From Dokdonella sp. (GTDB taxonomy: Bacteria > Pseudomonadota > Gammaproteobacteria > Xanthomonadales > Rhodanobacteraceae): a stretch of 64,000 bases of DNA. Position 1 is the first letter of the stretch, and every line of letters begins with the position of its first letter. Where the stretch lies: NCBI RefSeq assembly GCF_019634775.1, contig NZ_JAHCAS010000002.1, forward strand, positions 186,001 to 250,000, written 5' to 3'. Below the pieces are notes generated by a model that was not told where the DNA came from, did not search any database, and saw only the letters and a list, made by a program, of their open reading frames with translations. The translations under genes were made by a program, and so were the position numbers. Positions 7,412 to 16,387 of this stretch are shown here, one piece after another.

Positions 7412-10400
7412 ACCTCGTCGAATTCGCCACACGCCGACGCGTGACGATCGGCATGACCACGCTGACCCTGGTGCTGTTCGGCCTGATCGCCCTTTCCGGA
7501 CTGAAGGTCAACCTGCTGCCCGATCTGTCCTATCCAACCCTGACCGTGCGCACCGAGTACGAGGGCGCGGCGCCGATCGAGATGGAGAATCTGGTATCGC
7601 AACCGGTAGAGGAAGCACTCGGCACGGTCAAGAACGTGCGCCGCATCCACTCGGTATCGCGCACCGGCCAATCCGACGTGATCCTCGAGTTCACCTGGGG
7701 CACGGACATGGAAATGGCCAGCCTCGACACGCGTGACAAGCTGGACGTGCTCAGCCTGCCGCTGGAAGCGAAGAAGCCGGTGCTGCTGCGCTTCAATCCG
7801 TCGACCGACCCGATCATCCGCCTCGGCCTTGCCGGCAGCGATGCCGGTGGTGTGTTTAACGAAGCCGAACTCAAGCAGTTGCGTCGCTTCGCCGACGACG
7901 AACTGAAGAAGCGTCTCGAGCCGGTCACCGGTGTCGCCGCAGTCAAGGTCGGGGGAGGGCTCGAGGACGAGATCCAGGTTGCCCTCGATCAGCAGAAGCT
8001 CGCCCAACTCAACCTGACCGTGGCTGATGTGGTGGGGCGGCTGCGCAACGAGAACGTCAACATCTCCGCGGGACGCATCGACGAGGGCAGCCAGCGCTAC
8101 CTCGTGCGCACGATCAACCAGTTTGCCAACCTCGAGCAGATGCGCGACATGTTGGTCAAGCTCGACAACGGCGTGCCGATCCGCTTGCGCGACATCGCCG
8201 AAGTGCGCCAGGGCTTCAAGGAGCGCGAGGGCATCGTGCGAATCGATGCCGCCGAGGCGATCGAGCTGGCGATCTACAAGGAGGGCGACGGCAATACGGT
8301 CGCGGTTGCCGCCGCTGTCAGGGCCGCGCTGGAAAGGCTCAAGCCGATCCTGCCGGCTGGCGCCAAGCTGACCGTCATCGATGACCAGTCGGTGTTCATC
8401 CAGCACTCGCTGGACGAGGTGCGCAACGACGCCTTGCTCGGCGGCACGCTTGCCGTGCTGATGATCTTCTTCTTCCTTGGTCATGCACGCAGCACTTTCA
8501 TCATCTCGCTGTCGTTGCCGGTGTCGCTGATCGCCACGTTCTTTTTCATGGGACAGGCTGATCTCGGTCTCAATGTGATGTCGCTCGGTGGCCTCGCCCT
8601 CGCCACCGGCATGGTCGTCGACGATTCGATCGTCGTGCTGGAAAACATCGCGCGCCTGCGCGAGAAGGGCTTCTCGGTGATCGACGCCACGGTCAAGGGG
8701 GCCAGCGAGGTCGGCATGGCAGTGACTGCGTCGACGCTGACCACGGTCGCCGTGTTCTTCCCGCTGGTGTTCGTGCAGGGTGTTGCCGGCCAGTTGTTCC
8801 GCGACCAGTCGTTGACGATCACCTTTGCCATGCTGATTTCGCTGGTCGTGGCGATGACCCTGATCCCGATGATGGCCTCGTTGCAGGGGCGTTCGCCGCT
8901 GGCCTTCCGCGACGAACCCGAGGCATTGCCGCGACCTCTGCCGCGCAACCCCGTGCTGCGTGGCCTGCGCCGGTTTTTTTCCGCGATCGGCGAGGGACTG
9001 TTCCAGATCCTCCCGCGCAGCCTGGTCGCGTTGGTGCGTTTGTTCGCCAGGGCTTTCGACGCAACGATCGGTCGCGTGCTGCGCCTTGTCGCGCGCCTGG
9101 TCGTCGGTACCTATGAACGTACCGCGGCGGTCTACCATCGCCTGCTGCCGGGGGCGATGGACCGGCCATGGCTCGTGCTCGGCGTCGCTGCCGTGGCGTT
9201 CGCGGGCAGCATCGCGCTGGTTCCGACGCTCGGCATGGACCTCATTCCGAGTCTCGCCCAAGGTCGCTTCGAGACCACGATCAAGCTGCCTCCCGGCACG
9301 CCGCTGGCAGAGACCGATGCACTCGTTGCCGGCCTCGAACGCCGCCACGCGGACGACCCCAACATCGCTTCGATCTATGGCGTTTCCGGTACCGGCACGC
9401 GCCTCGATGCGAACCCGACCGAATCGGGTGAAAACATCGCGCGCCTGCTGGTCGCGCTGAAGCCCGGTGTCGGCAATGCCGGCGAACGCGCGGCAATGGA
9501 TGCGCTGCGCGCCGATCTGGCCACGCGCCCGGACAGCGAGGTCAAGTTCGCGCGGCCGTCGTTGTTCAGTTTCGCCACACCGCTCGAGATCGAGGTGCGT
9601 GGCTACGACCTCGACGCGCTGACCCAGGCCGGCAAACGACTCACCGCGCTGCTCGCGACCTCGGACCGCTTCGCCGACATCAAGTCGACCGTCGAGGATG
9701 GCTATCCCGAGGTGCAGATCCGCTTCGACCAGGACCGTGCCGCCGCACTTGGCCTGACCACGCGCCAGGTCGCCGATGCCGTGGTCGGCAAAGTGCGCGG
9801 CGAGGTGGCAACGCGCTACAGCTTCCGCGACCGCAAGATCGACGTGCTCGCGCGTGTGCGCGAGAGTGACCGTGCCAGCGTCGACGATATCCGCAACCTG
9901 GTTGTCAACCCGGGCGCCGAGCGGCCGGTGCGCCTGTCGGCAGTGGCCGACATCGAAGCCACCGAGGGCCCCAGTGAGATCCATCGCGTCGATCAGGAGC
10001 GCGTGGCCCTGGTCTCGGCGAACCTGCGTCATGGCGACCTTGCCAGCGCAGTCGCCGAAGTCGAGCGCCTGCTGCGCGAGAACCCGCCCGGTGCCGGCGT
10101 GGCAGTGCACATCGGCGGCCAGGGCGAGGAAATGGACGCCTCGGCGAAGTCGATGCTGTTCGCCTTCGCCCTCGCCATTTTTCTCGTCTACCTCGTCATG
10201 GCCTCGCAGTTCGAGTCGCTGCTGCATCCGTTCGTGATCATGTTCTCGATCCCGCTCGCCCTCGTCGGTGCCGTGCTCGCCCTCAAGCTGACCGGGACCC
10301 CGGTATCGGTGGTCGTGTTCATCGGCCTGATCATGCTGGCCGGCATCGTGGTCAAGAACGCGATCGTGCTGATCGACCGCGTCAACCAGTTGAGAGAGGA

Positions 10401-10707
10401 AGGCCACGCCAAACGCGAGGCGATCGTGCTCGCCGCGGAATCTCGCCTGCGTCCGATCGTGATGACCACCCTGGCGACCCTGCTCGGCTTCCTGCCCCTG
10501 GCGATCGGTCTAGGCGAGGGCAGCGAGGTGCGTTCGCCGATGGCCATCACGGTGATCGGCGGGCTGCTCGTGTCGACCCTGTTGACCCTGGTCGTCGTGC
10601 CGGTGGTCTACGAACGGCTCGACCGCAAGCCCGATGCCTGGTACGTGGCCCGTGGTGAGCGCAGGGCGCGGTCGGTGGGTGGGATGCCGGTGGAGGCTGG
10701 CGTGTGA
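7408..10707 (+). CDS. RND multidrug efflux permease (HAE1/AcrB type), first copy
   Basis: Proton-driven inner-membrane exporter of the AcrB superfamily. 1,099 residues; RND architecture with two porter halves. TM4 carries both relay aspartates (GMVVDDSIVVLENI) and TM10 the relay lysine (GIVVKNAIVLIDRVNQLREEG), so all classical proton-pathway residues checked are present. The linker between TM6 and TM7 (about 490-590) is longer than usual and predicted helical, accounting for the extra length over about 1,040. The GTG start at 7408 overlaps the adapter stop. Followed after 121 bp by a second, different permease. Substrate unknown. Confidence 0.92.
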   Translation: MNLVEFATRRRVTIGMTTLTLVLFGLIALSGLKVNLLPDLSYPTLTVRTEYEGAAPIEMENLVSQPVEEALGTVKNVRRIHSVSRTGQSDVILEFTWGTDMEMASLDTRDKLDVLSLPLEAKKPVLLRFNPSTDPIIRLGLAGSDAGGVFNEAELKQLRRFADDELKKRLEPVTGVAAVKVGGGLEDEIQVALDQQKLAQLNLTVADVVGRLRNENVNISAGRIDEGSQRYLVRTINQFANLEQMRDMLVKLDNGVPIRLRDIAEVRQGFKEREGIVRIDAAEAIELAIYKEGDGNTVAVAAAVRAALERLKPILPAGAKLTVIDDQSVFIQHSLDEVRNDALLGGTLAVLMIFFFLGHARSTFIISLSLPVSLIATFFFMGQADLGLNVMSLGGLALATGMVVDDSIVVLENIARLREKGFSVIDATVKGASEVGMAVTASTLTTVAVFFPLVFVQGVAGQLFRDQSLTITFAMLISLVVAMTLIPMMASLQGRSPLAFRDEPEALPRPLPRNPVLRGLRRFFSAIGEGLFQILPRSLVALVRLFARAFDATIGRVLRLVARLVVGTYERTAAVYHRLLPGAMDRPWLVLGVAAVAFAGSIALVPTLGMDLIPSLAQGRFETTIKLPPGTPLAETDALVAGLERRHADDPNIASIYGVSGTGTRLDANPTESGENIARLLVALKPGVGNAGERAAMDALRADLATRPDSEVKFARPSLFSFATPLEIEVRGYDLDALTQAGKRLTALLATSDRFADIKSTVEDGYPEVQIRFDQDRAAALGLTTRQVADAVVGKVRGEVATRYSFRDRKIDVLARVRESDRASVDDIRNLVVNPGAERPVRLSAVADIEATEGPSEIHRVDQERVALVSANLRHGDLASAVAEVERLLRENPPGAGVAVHIGGQGEEMDASAKSMLFAFALAIFLVYLVMASQFESLLHPFVIMFSIPLALVGAVLALKLTGTPVSVVVFIGLIMLAGIVVKNAIVLIDRVNQLREEGHAKREAIVLAAESRLRPIVMTTLATLLGFLPLAIGLGEGSEVRSPMAITVIGGLLVSTLLTLVVVPVVYERLDRKPDAWYVARGERRARSVGGMPVEAGV

Positions 10708-10725
10708 TGGCCCGCGCATCGATCT

Positions 10726-10797
10726 CCGCAGGAGTGCACGCAGTGGGCGATCGGCACGAGATGGGAAATCGATCGCGCACAGGGTGCGCTCCTGCGG
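10726..10797. repeat. Degenerate REP hairpin between the two permease genes
   Basis: CCGCAGGAGTGCAC at 10726-10739 and GTGCGCTCCTGCGG at 10784-10797 are inverted near-copies, with GCGATCG and CGATCGC further inside. It resembles the other (G)CAGGAG-headed REP pairs in the window. Placed in the 121-bp intercistronic gap, it could lower expression of the second permease or protect the upstream mRNA. Confidence 0.55.
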
Positions 10798-10828
10798 CCG
10801 TGCGTGGAAGAAAAACGAGGGGTGTGCC

Positions 10829-13800
10829 ATGACGTTGGCCGAGTTGAGCCTCAAGCGGCCGGTCACGGCGATCATGTTCTACGTGTCGATGACGGTGGTC
10901 GGCCTGATCGCGGCGTTTCGCTTGCCCCTGGAATACATGCCGGACATCGAGGCGCCGTTCCTGTTCGTGCAGATTCCCTATCCGGGTTCGACGCCCGCGG
11001 AAATCGAGCGGACGATCACGCGGCCGGTCGAGGAGGCGCTGGCGACCATCCCGGGCATCCAGTCCATGAACTCGCGTTCGCGGGCGGATTCCGCCGAGAT
11101 CTTCATGGAGTTCAAGTGGGGGCAGAACGTCGCCACCAAGGCGGTCGAGGCGCGCGACAAGCTCGATGCGATCCGCGCCGACCTGCCCGACGATCTGCAG
11201 CGCTACTTCGTGCTGAAGTTCTCCACCAGCGACCAGCCGGTACTGCAACTGCGCATCTCCAGCGATCGCGATCTCTCCAATGCCTACGAGATGCTCGACC
11301 GCAAGCTCAAGCGTCCGCTCGAACGTGTGCCCGGCGTCGCCCGCGTGCAACTGCATGGCGTCGCCCCGCCGGAGGTGCGCATCGAGCTGTCGTCCGATCG
11401 CCTGACTGCGCACAACATCGGTCTCGATGACCTCGCCCGTGCATTGAAGGATGCAAACTTCTCGACCTCGGCGGGCCTCGTCCACGACGGCGGGATGCGG
11501 TATCGAGTGCAGCCTCACGGCGAATGGCGTTCGCTGGATGACATTCGCAATGTCGTCCTCGACGGGCGCGGCCTGCGTCTCGGCGACATCGCCGAGGTCT
11601 CCATGCGTCCGGCCGAACTCGACTACGAGCGTCGCCTCGATACTCGCCCGGCGGTTGCGCTCGAGATCAGCCGCGAGCGCAGCGCCAACCTCGTCGAGGT
11701 TGGCCGGCTCGTGCTCGAGCAAGTCGAGAAGGCATCACGCGAGCCGGAGATGAAGGGCCTGCAACTCTTCTTCATGCAGAACCAGGCCAAGGGCGTGACC
11801 GACTCGTTGCGCGAACTCGGCAAGGCAGGCATCGAAGGCACGCTGCTGTCGGTGCTGGTGCTGTTCTTCTTCCTGCGGGACTGGCGCTCGACGATGATGG
11901 TTTCGCTGGCGATCCCGGTCTGTTTCGTGATGACGCTCGGCTGCATGTACTTCCTTGGCATCAGCCTCAACATCCTTTCCATGATGGGCCTGCTGCTTGC
12001 GGTAGGCATGCTCGTCGACAATGCCGTGGTCGCAGTCGAGAGCATCTACCAGTACCGGGAGAGGTTCCCCGACCGGCCGTGGTACTGCGCTATCGAGGGC
12101 ACTCGCGTGGTTGGCATGGCGATCACCGCAGGCACGCTGACCAGCATCATCGTGTTCCTGCCCAACGTGTTCGGTGAGCGCAGCCCGATCGCGATCTATC
12201 TGACCCAAGTCGCGGTGTCGATGTCGATCGCGCACCTTGCCTCGTGGCTGATTGCGATAAGCCTGATCCCGATGCTGTCGGCGAAGCTCCCCACGCCGGA
12301 GTTCATCGGCCGCGAGACCCTGGTCACGCGCCTGCAGTGCCGCTACGAACGGTTCGTGCGCTGGTCTCTGGCGCATCGCCGCCTGACCATGTTCGGCGTG
12401 TTCAGCCTGCTGCTGATCAGCGTCGTGCCGATGACGCAGACGAAAAGCGACATGTTCCCGACAGGTGAAACGCGCGATCTCCGTCTCGACTATGAGTTGA
12501 ACGGCAACTACCGTCTCGAGCAGTTGCGTGGTGCAGTCGGCCAGGTCGAACGACTCCTTCTCGACAACAAGGAGAAGTGGGAAATCAGTTCGGTCTACAG
12601 CTACTACGACGAGCGCGGCAACGCGACGACTTTGATCCTGCTCAGCGACGCCGACACGGCGACCAGGTCTGCCGCGGAGATCATGGACGAGATTCGGGCA
12701 AGCCTGCCGAAGCTGGCAGTCGGCAAGGTTGCGTTCAGCAATGGCGACGGTGGTGGCGGAAACAGCGGCAGCAATGACGGGATCCGCCTGTCCCTGGTCG
12801 GTGACTCGAGCGAACGCCTGCGTGAACTGTCCGCTTCCGTGTTGCCGGTGCTCGCGCGCGTGCCGGGGCTGCACGACGTGCGCCTTGCACAGAACGCGTC
12901 GGAACGCGAGGTCGCCGTGCGCGTCGATCGCGAGCGCGCGCGTGCCTACGGATTCAGTGCGGCCGACGTCGCCCGATATGTATCGGTTGCCCTGCGCGGA
13001 ACGCAACTGCGTGATTTCCGCAACGGTGACACGCAGATCCCGACCTGGTTGCGATTCCAGGACGCCGATGCGCAGAGCATTGCCGAGTTGTCCGACTACA
13101 GGTTACGCGCGCCGGACGGCAGTCAGGTGCCGCTGCTGGCGATGGTGGAGGTGCAGACCCAGGATGCCGCCGCGGTCATCCAACGCCAGAACCGGCAAAC
13201 CGCGTTGCCAATCCAGGTCAACGTCGCCAGTGGCACGACCCAGGATGAGGCACGCAAGCGGATCGAGGCTGCCATGCAGACGGTCAGCCTGCCGGCAGGC
13301 TATCGCTGGACGTTCGGCACAACTTTCCGTGAGGCCGACGAGACGGGGCAGCGCATGGCATTCAACCTGCTGGTTGCGTTGGTACTGGTTTACGTCGTCA
13401 TGTGCGCAATGTTCGAATCGCTGATCTATCCAGCCGCGATCATGATGACGTTCGTATTTTCCGTATTCGGCGTGTACTGGCTGTTCTGGATCACCGGCAC
13501 GACATTCTCGTTCATGGCGATGATCGGCGTACTGATCCTCATGGGCATCGTCGTCAACAACGGCATCGTCATGCTCGTGCACATCAACCAGTTGCGCCAC
13601 GAAGGTCGGTTGCGCAGCGATGCGCTGGTGCACGGCAGCCGTGACCGGCTGCGTCCGGTACTGATGACGATGGGCACAGCGATCCTCGGCATGGTGCCGT
13701 TGTGCATCGGCAACGTGCAGATCGGCGGTGATGGTCCGCCGTACTTCCCGATGGCGCGCGCCATCGTCGGTGGTCTCGTGTTCTCGACCCTGGTTACCCT

Positions 13801-13930
13801 GTTGGCGCTGCCGGTCATCTACTCGCTGCTGGACGATGCCCGAACCTGGTTGCGCAATGTCCTGCGTGACGGCATGTCCGGGCGCGTGCGGCGACAGCGA
13901 GTCGATGCAGCCGCGGCTGCGCAACCGTAG
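10829..13930 (+). CDS. RND efflux permease, second copy (variant proton-relay residues)
   Basis: 1,033 residues of the HAE1/AcrB superfamily from the ATG at 10829 (MTLAELSLKRPVTAIMFYV is the usual N-terminus; the frame is open upstream but not RND-like). TM4 reads GMLVDNAVVAVESIY and TM10 GIVVNNGIVMLVHINQLR: the second TM4 Asp and the TM10 Lys of AcrB are both Asn. This DN/NN pairing recurs in a known branch of RND pumps, so the protein is probably functional with a different ion relay or as a heteromer partner. A Gly/Ser/Asn-rich loop (GDGGGGNSGSNDG) lies in the second porter half. The stop TAG is the TAG of a REP head. Confidence 0.9.
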   Translation: MTLAELSLKRPVTAIMFYVSMTVVGLIAAFRLPLEYMPDIEAPFLFVQIPYPGSTPAEIERTITRPVEEALATIPGIQSMNSRSRADSAEIFMEFKWGQNVATKAVEARDKLDAIRADLPDDLQRYFVLKFSTSDQPVLQLRISSDRDLSNAYEMLDRKLKRPLERVPGVARVQLHGVAPPEVRIELSSDRLTAHNIGLDDLARALKDANFSTSAGLVHDGGMRYRVQPHGEWRSLDDIRNVVLDGRGLRLGDIAEVSMRPAELDYERRLDTRPAVALEISRERSANLVEVGRLVLEQVEKASREPEMKGLQLFFMQNQAKGVTDSLRELGKAGIEGTLLSVLVLFFFLRDWRSTMMVSLAIPVCFVMTLGCMYFLGISLNILSMMGLLLAVGMLVDNAVVAVESIYQYRERFPDRPWYCAIEGTRVVGMAITAGTLTSIIVFLPNVFGERSPIAIYLTQVAVSMSIAHLASWLIAISLIPMLSAKLPTPEFIGRETLVTRLQCRYERFVRWSLAHRRLTMFGVFSLLLISVVPMTQTKSDMFPTGETRDLRLDYELNGNYRLEQLRGAVGQVERLLLDNKEKWEISSVYSYYDERGNATTLILLSDADTATRSAAEIMDEIRASLPKLAVGKVAFSNGDGGGGNSGSNDGIRLSLVGDSSERLRELSASVLPVLARVPGLHDVRLAQNASEREVAVRVDRERARAYGFSAADVARYVSVALRGTQLRDFRNGDTQIPTWLRFQDADAQSIAELSDYRLRAPDGSQVPLLAMVEVQTQDAAAVIQRQNRQTALPIQVNVASGTTQDEARKRIEAAMQTVSLPAGYRWTFGTTFREADETGQRMAFNLLVALVLVYVVMCAMFESLIYPAAIMMTFVFSVFGVYWLFWITGTTFSFMAMIGVLILMGIVVNNGIVMLVHINQLRHEGRLRSDALVHGSRDRLRPVLMTMGTAILGMVPLCIGNVQIGGDGPPYFPMARAIVGGLVFSTLVTLLALPVIYSLLDDARTWLRNVLRDGMSGRVRRQRVDAAAAAQP

Positions 13931-14125
13931 GAAACGGTCGAGGAAAACGGTTGCAGGAAACGGCCATCCGAAACGGCGATCCGAAACGGCCATCCGAAAC
14001 GGCCATCCGAAACGGCCATCGCGCACCGCTGTAGGAAACGGCTTCAGCCGTGATGCTCCGGCCGTACAACCTTCACACCTGTTAGCCTCGTACAGACAGG
14101 CACCATGGCTGAAGCCGCTTCCTAC
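13927..14125. repeat. REP cluster with 13-bp minisatellite
   Basis: A REP head GTAGGAAACGG at 13927 supplies the stop of the second permease. Five copies of the 13-bp unit AAACGGCCATCCG follow (starting 13958, 13971, 13984, 13997, 14010; the second has one change), then a complete REP at 14031-14056 and an inverted REP at 14100-14125. The inverted copy ends in CTTCCTAC, whose complement GTAG contains the stop codon of the convergent isoaspartyl peptidase gene. Both genes thus end inside the same REP cluster. Confidence 0.85.
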
Positions 14126-15135
14126 GGAGTGCCTGCGCTCTCGTCGGCGTAGATCGCCACGTGGACTGCGCCATTGCGATCGAGCCATGCGCGGAACATG
14201 CCATCGGTGTTGAACGGCATGGCGATGTTGCCGTCACGGTCCAGTGCGATCGCTCCGCCGTCGCCGCCGAGCCTCGGGATCTGGTTGTTGATGACTTCCA
14301 CGGCCGCCTTGGCGATCGGTTCCTTCAGCAGCGCATGGCGCGTGCAGATCGAATGTGCGGCGGCGGTACGGATGTAGAACTCGCCCCAGCCTGTCGCCGA
14401 CACCGCGCAGCGCTCGTCGGCCCAGGTGCCGGCGCCGATGATTGGCGAGTCGCCGACGCGGCCGTGGCGCTTGTTGTTCATGCCGCCGGTCGAGGTGCCG
14501 GCCGCAAGCTTGCCGGTGCGGTCGAGGGCGACTGCACCGACCGTGCCGAAATGTCGCGAGGTTTCGTAGTCGCTCAGTGCGGCGCCGGCCTTTTCTTCGG
14601 CCAGCGTCTTCTGCAGCTGCTGCCAGCGGCGCTCGGTGTGGAAATACGCGGGATCAACCAGGGTGATGCCAACGGTCTTGGCGAACGCCTCGGCGCCGCT
14701 GCCGACCATCATCACGTGCTTCGATCGTTCCATGATCGCGCGCGCCAGCGTGATCGGATTGCGTACCGTGGTCACGCCGGCGACAGCGCCGGCACGTTGT
14801 GCAGCGCCGTCCATGATCGAGGCATCGAGTTCGTTGCGGCCGTCATGGGTGAACACCGCGCCGCGCGCGGCGTTGAAGTTTGGGTCGTCCTCCAGCACGA
14901 CGATTGCTTTCGTCACCGCATCGAGCGCGGGCTTGCCGGCTTCGAGTTCACTGCGACCAGCTTCGATGGCGCGCGTGAGCGCCGCTTTCACGTCGCGTTC
15001 GACTTCCGAGGTCATTTCCGCGCGCACCACGCCGGCGCCTCCGTGGATGACGAGCACGGGTTTCACTTCGGCAGCAAGGGTACCTGCGCAGGCGAGCAGG
15101 GTGACGGGAAGGACGAGGCGGCGCAGGGTCTTCAT
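14122..15135 (-). CDS. iaaA: Secreted isoaspartyl peptidase/L-asparaginase (Ntn hydrolase)
   Basis: Cleaves beta-aspartyl (isoaspartyl) dipeptides and often asparagine. 337 residues. A signal peptide (about 1-21, LLACAGTLAAE) predicts export. The plant-type asparaginase fold starts VLVIHGGAGV; the autocatalytic cleavage site and new N-terminal nucleophile are at G197/T198 in RHFGTVGAVALD, with the downstream substrate-binding TSTGGMNNKRHGRVGDSPIIGAGTWA region. ATG at 15135 chosen for the signal peptide; it overlaps the stop of the cyanophycinase gene (ATGA). Following cyanophycinase, the natural substrate is probably beta-Asp-Arg (inference). The TAG stop lies in a REP head. Confidence 0.9.
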   Translation of the reverse strand: MKTLRRLVLPVTLLACAGTLAAEVKPVLVIHGGAGVVRAEMTSEVERDVKAALTRAIEAGRSELEAGKPALDAVTKAIVVLEDDPNFNAARGAVFTHDGRNELDASIMDGAAQRAGAVAGVTTVRNPITLARAIMERSKHVMMVGSGAEAFAKTVGITLVDPAYFHTERRWQQLQKTLAEEKAGAALSDYETSRHFGTVGAVALDRTGKLAAGTSTGGMNNKRHGRVGDSPIIGAGTWADERCAVSATGWGEFYIRTAAAHSICTRHALLKEPIAKAAVEVINNQIPRLGGDGGAIALDRDGNIAMPFNTDGMFRAWLDRNGAVHVAIYADESAGTP

Positions 15136-16196
15136 GGCGGATCCGATGTGGGGGTTGGCAGGGGAAACGGCAGGGCTGGATCGAACTCGAGCACGCCGTC
15201 GTGGACCGAGGCGGTGGTTTCCAGTGCGGGCGGGGAGATCGACAACGGTCGCATGTGGATATGGCTTGCGCTGCCGGCAGCGATGATGCGTATGCCATCG
15301 AGGTCGAGTGCGACGCCGGTGCGCAGCGGCGGCATCGTGCGGGGCAGGCGGATGAACCAGGCGTGGCCGTTGTCGGCGCTGAACACGCGGGCGCGACCGT
15401 CGGCTTCGATGCACAGCATCGTGTTCTCGTCGACGCCGATGCCGAGCGGATCGGCGATACGGCCTTCGTGGCGGGCACGGACGAGAAAGGTGATCAGCCG
15501 GCCGAAGCGGTTTCGTTCGAAAAAATGCGTGTCGGTGACGACGTCGTCGAGGAAGGGCAGGTCGAGGAAGCCGCTGTCGAGGGTCACGCTGGCACCGAGC
15601 GGATCGGCTAGTGCGTGTGGCGATATCAGGCTGCGGCCATCGAGCGCGCCATAGCTGGCATGGCCGAGGATGGCGAGACCGGCGCTGGTGCCGCCGAGCG
15701 GTTTGCCGTTCCTGACGTGCTCGTCGAGCAGACGGTTCAGTGGCGTGCCTTTCCAGTAGCGGATGTAGCGCGACTGGTCTCCGCCGGCGATAAAGATTCC
15801 GTCGGCCTTCGCGACCACGTCGAGCACCCGCGGGTCGGCTGCCGCTGTGCGGTCGTTGAAGACGATGGTCTGCACCGAGGCGACGCCACCGATATCCTCG
15901 TACCAGCGCTTCTGCAGATCGTCTTTTCCGGACGCGCGCAGTATCACGATATTGCCGTTTCCTGCCTGGCGCGAGAACCACTGGAATGCCGGCTTCACCC
16001 AGTCGCTGCCACCCATGAGCATGAGTCCTGGCGAAGTGCGCGCAGGGCGTTCCGTGCGGGTGTCGCCGATTGCGAAATGGAGATGGCTGCCGGTCGGTGC
16101 GGCATCCCGGGCGGCCGCGGGGCCGGCCAGTACAAAGGCGACGACGAGGGTGACGATCCGCAGCCAGGCGCGGGTGAGCGGAGTGGCGAAGACCAT
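15132..16196 (-). CDS. Secreted cyanophycinase (peptidase S51 family)
   Basis: Serine peptidase that cuts cyanophycin, a poly-Asp backbone with Arg side chains, to beta-Asp-Arg. 354 residues with a signal peptide (about 1-29, FVLAGPAAA), pointing to an extracytoplasmic CphE-like enzyme rather than the cytoplasmic CphB that serves stored polymer. Key blocks: GLMLMGG, FIAGGDQSRYI and the nucleophile motif GGTSAGLAILG with S171, then GVDENTMLCIE. The ATG at 16196 is 191 bp from the divergent TonB receptor start. It is coupled to the isoaspartyl peptidase by ATGA, giving a two-step degradation pair. Confidence 0.85.
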   Translation of the reverse strand: MVFATPLTRAWLRIVTLVVAFVLAGPAAARDAAPTGSHLHFAIGDTRTERPARTSPGLMLMGGSDWVKPAFQWFSRQAGNGNIVILRASGKDDLQKRWYEDIGGVASVQTIVFNDRTAAADPRVLDVVAKADGIFIAGGDQSRYIRYWKGTPLNRLLDEHVRNGKPLGGTSAGLAILGHASYGALDGRSLISPHALADPLGASVTLDSGFLDLPFLDDVVTDTHFFERNRFGRLITFLVRARHEGRIADPLGIGVDENTMLCIEADGRARVFSADNGHAWFIRLPRTMPPLRTGVALDLDGIRIIAAGSASHIHMRPLSISPPALETTASVHDGVLEFDPALPFPLPTPTSDPP

Positions 16197-16387
16197 TCTC
16201 TGGAACGGGATCGATGCGCGGGAGGGGGGTGAGTTTGGCAGGTCACCGCCCTGCGCTCAAACGCCACCGATCCCGCCTTGCAGCGTGAAGCGCATCGGGT
16301 GTCGGATCAGGATATGCTGGCAACGGCGCGCTCATACCGCTCCAGCTGCAAGAACCCTTCGAACCGAACCCCATCCAGAGAGTAGCC

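Noticed and set aside
7288..10407. A 1,039-codon open frame opposite the first RND permease
   Set aside because: Antisense of a clear AcrB-family gene; His/Asp/Gln-rich composition typical of complement frames in G+C-rich DNA.
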